NCBI GenBank assembly: GCA_013299105.1
Contig: JAAFJY010000019.1
Coordinates: forward strand, 1 to 64,000
Reading direction: 5' to 3'
From: Chitinophagales bacterium
GTDB lineage: Bacteria > Bacteroidota > Bacteroidia > Chitinophagales > Saprospiraceae
DNA: 64,000 bases
Below, piece by piece: positions 61,661 to 64,000 of this stretch. The first letter of the stretch is position 1; each line of letters begins with the position of its first letter. The notes beneath the pieces were generated by a model. The model searched no databases and was not told the DNA's origin. It saw only the letters and a program-made list of their open reading frames with translations. A program made the position numbers and the translations under genes.

Positions 61661-62227
61661 TCAAATGGTCATGATGTCCTTCTCTTTGCCTTTGACCAGG
61701 GCATCGATGGTGGCAATAAAATCGTCGGTGAGCTTTTGGATGGCTGCTTCCTGTCGCTTGGCGAGGTCTTCAGACAAACCATCCTTTTGGGCTTTTTTGA
61801 TTTCTTCCACTGCATCCCGGCGGGCGCTGCGCACACCCACTTTGCTTTCTTCGCCCAAGTTACTGGCGCGTTTTACCAGCTCGCGGCGGCGCTCTTCGGT
61901 GAGGGGTGGGATAGAAAGGCGTACAATTTGACCGTCGTTTTGGGGGGTTACGCCTAGGTTCGCCTCAAAAATAGCCTTTTCAATCGGTGCCAGCATGGAC
62001 TTTTCCCAGGGCTGGATGATAAGGGTGCGGGCATCGGCAGTGGTAACGTTGGCTACCTGGCTCATTGGCGTTGGAGTGCCATAATAGGACACCGACAGGC
62101 TGCTGACCATGCCCGGATTGGCCTTGCCAGCGCTGATTTTCGACAATTCAATTTTAAGGTGATCGGCTGCCTTTTGCATATCGGCTTCGGCAACTTCCAT
62201 CAGTAGGTCTATTTCCTCCTGTGTCAT
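61661..62227 (-). CDS. frr: Ribosome-recycling factor
   Basis: A protein of 188 residues, started at MTQEEIDLLMEVAEADMQKA. The helical domain I carries HLKIELSKISAGKANPGMVSSLSVSYYGTPTPMSQVANV. IQPWEKSMLAPIEKAI, the RLSIPPLTEERRRELVKRA motif and the final long helix complete the molecule. With EF-G it splits post-termination ribosomes. I reject a start at 62299 because it would lie upstream of the likely -7 box. pyrH, often adjacent, is elsewhere in the window. Confidence 0.96.
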   Translation of the reverse strand: MTQEEIDLLMEVAEADMQKAADHLKIELSKISAGKANPGMVSSLSVSYYGTPTPMSQVANVTTADARTLIIQPWEKSMLAPIEKAIFEANLGVTPQNDGQIVRLSIPPLTEERRRELVKRASNLGEESKVGVRSARRDAVEEIKKAQKDGLSEDLAKRQEAAIQKLTDDFIATIDALVKGKEKDIMTI

Positions 62228-62286
62228 GGTATTGGTTTTAAAAGAGTGCTTCGTTGGTGAATGTGCGTTCTCTAACGAATGAGACG

Positions 62287-62294
62287 CAAAATTA
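62287..62294 (-). promoter_or_regulatory. Putative frr -7 element
   Basis: The minus strand reads TAATTTTG, a full TAnnTTTG match, 60 bp before the chosen frr ATG. The -33 region is poor. Confidence 0.4.
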
Positions 62295-62390
62295 CACATA
62301 AGCGTACAAAACAGTAAAAAAAGAAGATGAAATGTGTGGATGTAGCTTTACAAAAAGCACTTTCTGCATTTTTCTGCAAAACATAGCCTC

Positions 62391-62505
62391 TAAAAACTTC
62401 GAAGAACGCAGCTTGAACAATCAAGCGTTTTTTTGTCTGAGCCACATTTTTTATCTGAATCAGAATTGCAAAATTGCTTGCGAGGTGTTGACCAAAACAA
62501 GAATT
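62391..62505. repeat. Dispersed repeat family D, copy 2 (inverted)
   Basis: Its reverse complement matches 20491-20603: ttggtcaacacc, gcaattctgattcagataaaaaa, cgcttgattgtt and cgaagttttt. It occupies the frr upstream gap. No reading frame is supported. Confidence 0.55.
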
Positions 62506-62634
62506 CCAAAGAATCAGAGAATTGGTCCGCTTTTCACGCAGAGCGTGACACGGCACACCAAGGCGTGACACGATACGCCGGTCATAAACGCTGCTTGTTC
62601 ACCATAAAAACCACAAAATTCACAGCTAGTATTT

Positions 62635-62770
62635 GAGCTAAAATAAGATGGACATCTTTGTTTTCGAGGTTTAGCAAAAAAAGAACACAACTTCCTTTCA
62701 TACAGTTGCTTAAACTGGTAGTGACCTTTTTTCACTAAACCCAACCTGTCCACCTTATTTTTTTACGCTC
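62635..62770. repeat. Hairpin repeat family A, copy 4
   Basis: 136 bp, the longest copy, with an 8-11 base insertion near the centre (taaactggtagtgacc). The arms GAGCTAAAATAAGATGGAC and GTCCACCTTATTTTTTTACG..C still pair. It lies 103 bp beyond the 3' end of the zinc peptidase gene. Confidence 0.75.
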
Positions 62771-62872
62771 CCCTACAGAAAATTTTCCGAAGTTTTTTTA
62801 CAAACACAAAAGGCATGAAATGTGCCGAAGGATTCGCACAAACCATGCCTTTCACACGCATCAAAAAAACGT

Positions 62873-63568
62873 TTAGTCCCGCGTAGCAGCCAGGTAGCGC
62901 ATCACCAGGTACACTACCATCACCAGGGCAGAAAGTGCCGCAGCAACATAAGTCATGGCAGCCCACCATAGGGCGTCCTTTGCACCATCGTGTTCTTCAC
63001 CCCGGGCCATACCGGACTCCTCCAACCAGACCAAGGCCCGACGGCTGGCGTCGAATTCCACAGGCAAGGTAATGAGGCTGAATGCTGCCGTCAAAGCAAA
63101 TGCAATAATGGTAATCAACATGATTTGCGGGAACTGGTTGAGCACCATAAAAGCTGCAATCAGCAACCACTGCTGGGCCATTGACGAAAACTGGACGAAA
63201 GGCACCAATCGCGAGCGCAACTGCAACATGCTGTAAGCAGTAGCGTGTTGTACCGCGTGGCCACACTCATGGGCGGCAACCGCAGCAGCAGCAATGCTGT
63301 TGCTGGCATACACCGCTTCACTGAGGGCCACTGTTTTGGTCATTGGGTTGTAGTGGTCCGTAAGGAACCCTTGTGCAGGCACCACTTGTACATCGTTGAT
63401 ATTGTAGTGGCGCAACATGGCCTCAGCAATTTCTTTGCCAGTGAGGCCATTGCGCAAGGCAAACTGACTGTAATGCCGAAATTTGGACTGCAAACGTGTA
63501 CTAACTAGGAAGCCAACCACAGAGAATAACCCACCGATCAGCATGTACCCCATATCGAAACCGATCAT
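62873..63568 (-). CDS. YugP-like neutral zinc metallopeptidase
   Basis: A 231-residue membrane protein. It begins with a helix (GYMLIGGLFSVVGFLVSTRL), then a soluble segment with the PMTKTVALSEAVYASNSIAAAAVAAHECGHAVQH stretch. HECGH is the zinc site. Two to three further helices follow (LLIAAFMVLNQFPQIMLITIIAFALTAAF and the C-terminal one), and EFDASRRALVWLEESG supplies the third ligand region. This is the YugP/DUF zinc-peptidase family (PF04298 type), a membrane protease whose substrates are unknown. It is on the same strand as serS, with serS upstream. Confidence 0.9.
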   Translation of the reverse strand: MIGFDMGYMLIGGLFSVVGFLVSTRLQSKFRHYSQFALRNGLTGKEIAEAMLRHYNINDVQVVPAQGFLTDHYNPMTKTVALSEAVYASNSIAAAAVAAHECGHAVQHATAYSMLQLRSRLVPFVQFSSMAQQWLLIAAFMVLNQFPQIMLITIIAFALTAAFSLITLPVEFDASRRALVWLEESGMARGEEHDGAKDALWWAAMTYVAAALSALVMVVYLVMRYLAATRD

Positions 63569-63646
63569 AGCTTAGAATGTTTTTTGGTTTAAAAGGGCTG
63601 CATTTAAATACAGAAAAATACTCACACAAAATACTCATACAAAAGA

Positions 63647-64000
63647 TCACGCTAAAATATCAAAACCTGTGTATTTGCGCAATACTTCAGGAATAACAAC
63701 GCCTTCGGGGCTTTGGTTGTTTTCCAAAATTGAAGCAACAATCCTTGCCAGGGCCAAGGCGCTTCCATTGAGGGTATGCGCCAACTGAATATCTTTGCCA
63801 TCGCGGAACCGCATTTTCATGCGGTTGCTCTGGTAGGTTTCAAAATTTGACACAGAACTTACTTCCAACCAGCGTTTCTGGGCAGCACTGTACACTTCAA
63901 AGTCGAAAGTCAAGGCAGAAGTGAAACCCATGTCGCCTCCGCACAAGCGCAAAATGCGATAAGGCAAACCCAGTTTCCCCAGCAAAGCAGCTACGTGCTC
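63647..64000 (-). CDS. serS: Serine--tRNA ligase, C-terminal part (cut by window end)
   Basis: The last 117 codons of SerRS are visible; the frame stays open to the edge (GAG CAC GTA GCT GCT before the first internal Leu/Met). RLCGGDMGFTSALTFDFEVYSAAQKRWLEVSSVSNFETYQSNRMKMRF is motif 2/3 territory, and HTLNGSALALARIVASILENNQ is the motif 3 region with the class II Arg. It charges tRNA-Ser (and tRNA-Sec where present). The N-terminal coiled-coil arm lies outside the window. Confidence 0.95.
   Translation of the reverse strand, partial: EHVAALLGKLGLPYRILRLCGGDMGFTSALTFDFEVYSAAQKRWLEVSSVSNFETYQSNRMKMRFRDGKDIQLAHTLNGSALALARIVASILENNQSPEGVVIPEVLRKYTGFDILA

Noticed and set aside
62228-62299. Longer N-terminus for ribosome-recycling factor
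   Set aside because: The extra 24 residues match no family N-terminus, and their start would precede the likely -7 element at 62287-62294.

Overview
The window looks like a chromosomal segment of a Bacteroidota bacterium, most likely in or near the Saprospiraceae (Haliscomenobacter-like). That assignment is inferred from gene content and was not tested by a search. Several promoters match the Bacteroidota TTTG / 19-20 nt / TAnnTTTG pattern (rplY, rplM, blaI-type). Ribosome binding sites are weak. The gene order rplM-rpsI-rpsB-tsf, the FtsX/MacB-type permeases of about 800 residues and a retinal-based rhodopsin with its own lycopene cyclase and carotene-cleaving enzyme all fit that phylum. No phage, intact insertion sequence, CRISPR array or rRNA is visible.

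Layout. 0.3-7 kb: a RING/TerD-like protein, a tRNA-like locus broken by a small inverted-repeat element, a TlpA-type thioredoxin, and a BlaI repressor / M56 peptidase pair with visible operators. 7.5-16 kb: a MetE-core methyltransferase-like protein and a TolC / ABC ATPase / two FtsX-like permeases cluster. 16-27 kb: a persulfide-dioxygenase-like MBL-rhodanese protein, thrS, a GT-C membrane transferase, an acyl-CoA ligase, and an S41 protease overlapping a macro-domain gene. 27-36 kb: a TPR lipoprotein-like or exported protein, an ArsR regulator with a downstream 17-residue Cys-rich microORF and a PAP2 phosphatase, Lrp/rocD, and glgC-glgA. 36-45 kb: rplY, a PD-(D/E)XK-like orphan, rplM-rpsI-rpsB-tsf, pyrH with a CHAT-like protease gene behind it, and a third FtsX-like permease. 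45-53 kb: a PLP trans-sulfuration-type enzyme, an amino-acid permease, a sulfatase, then blh-crtY diverging from a proton-pumping rhodopsin gene. 53-59 kb: a Wzx-Wzz-Wzy-like polysaccharide operon and a DUF6922/AbiEii-like toxin-antitoxin pair. 59-64 kb: an alpha/beta hydrolase, asnS, rpmH, frr, a YugP-like zinc peptidase and the 3' part of serS.

The intergenic DNA is unusually rich in short dispersed elements. There is a four-copy hairpin family of about 125-136 bp with paired base changes between its arms. Another four families are present in two or three copies or fragments. At seven gene ends there are short (G)GTTGA tracts that start at or just after the stop codon. The best candidates for something undescribed are the ArsR-operator / Cys-rich microprotein / terminator unit at 29.2-29.4 kb, the hairpin family, the GTTGA 3' tracts, the compact CHAT-like protein coupled to pyrH, and the rhodopsin with a glycine at the predicted carotenoid-antenna window.
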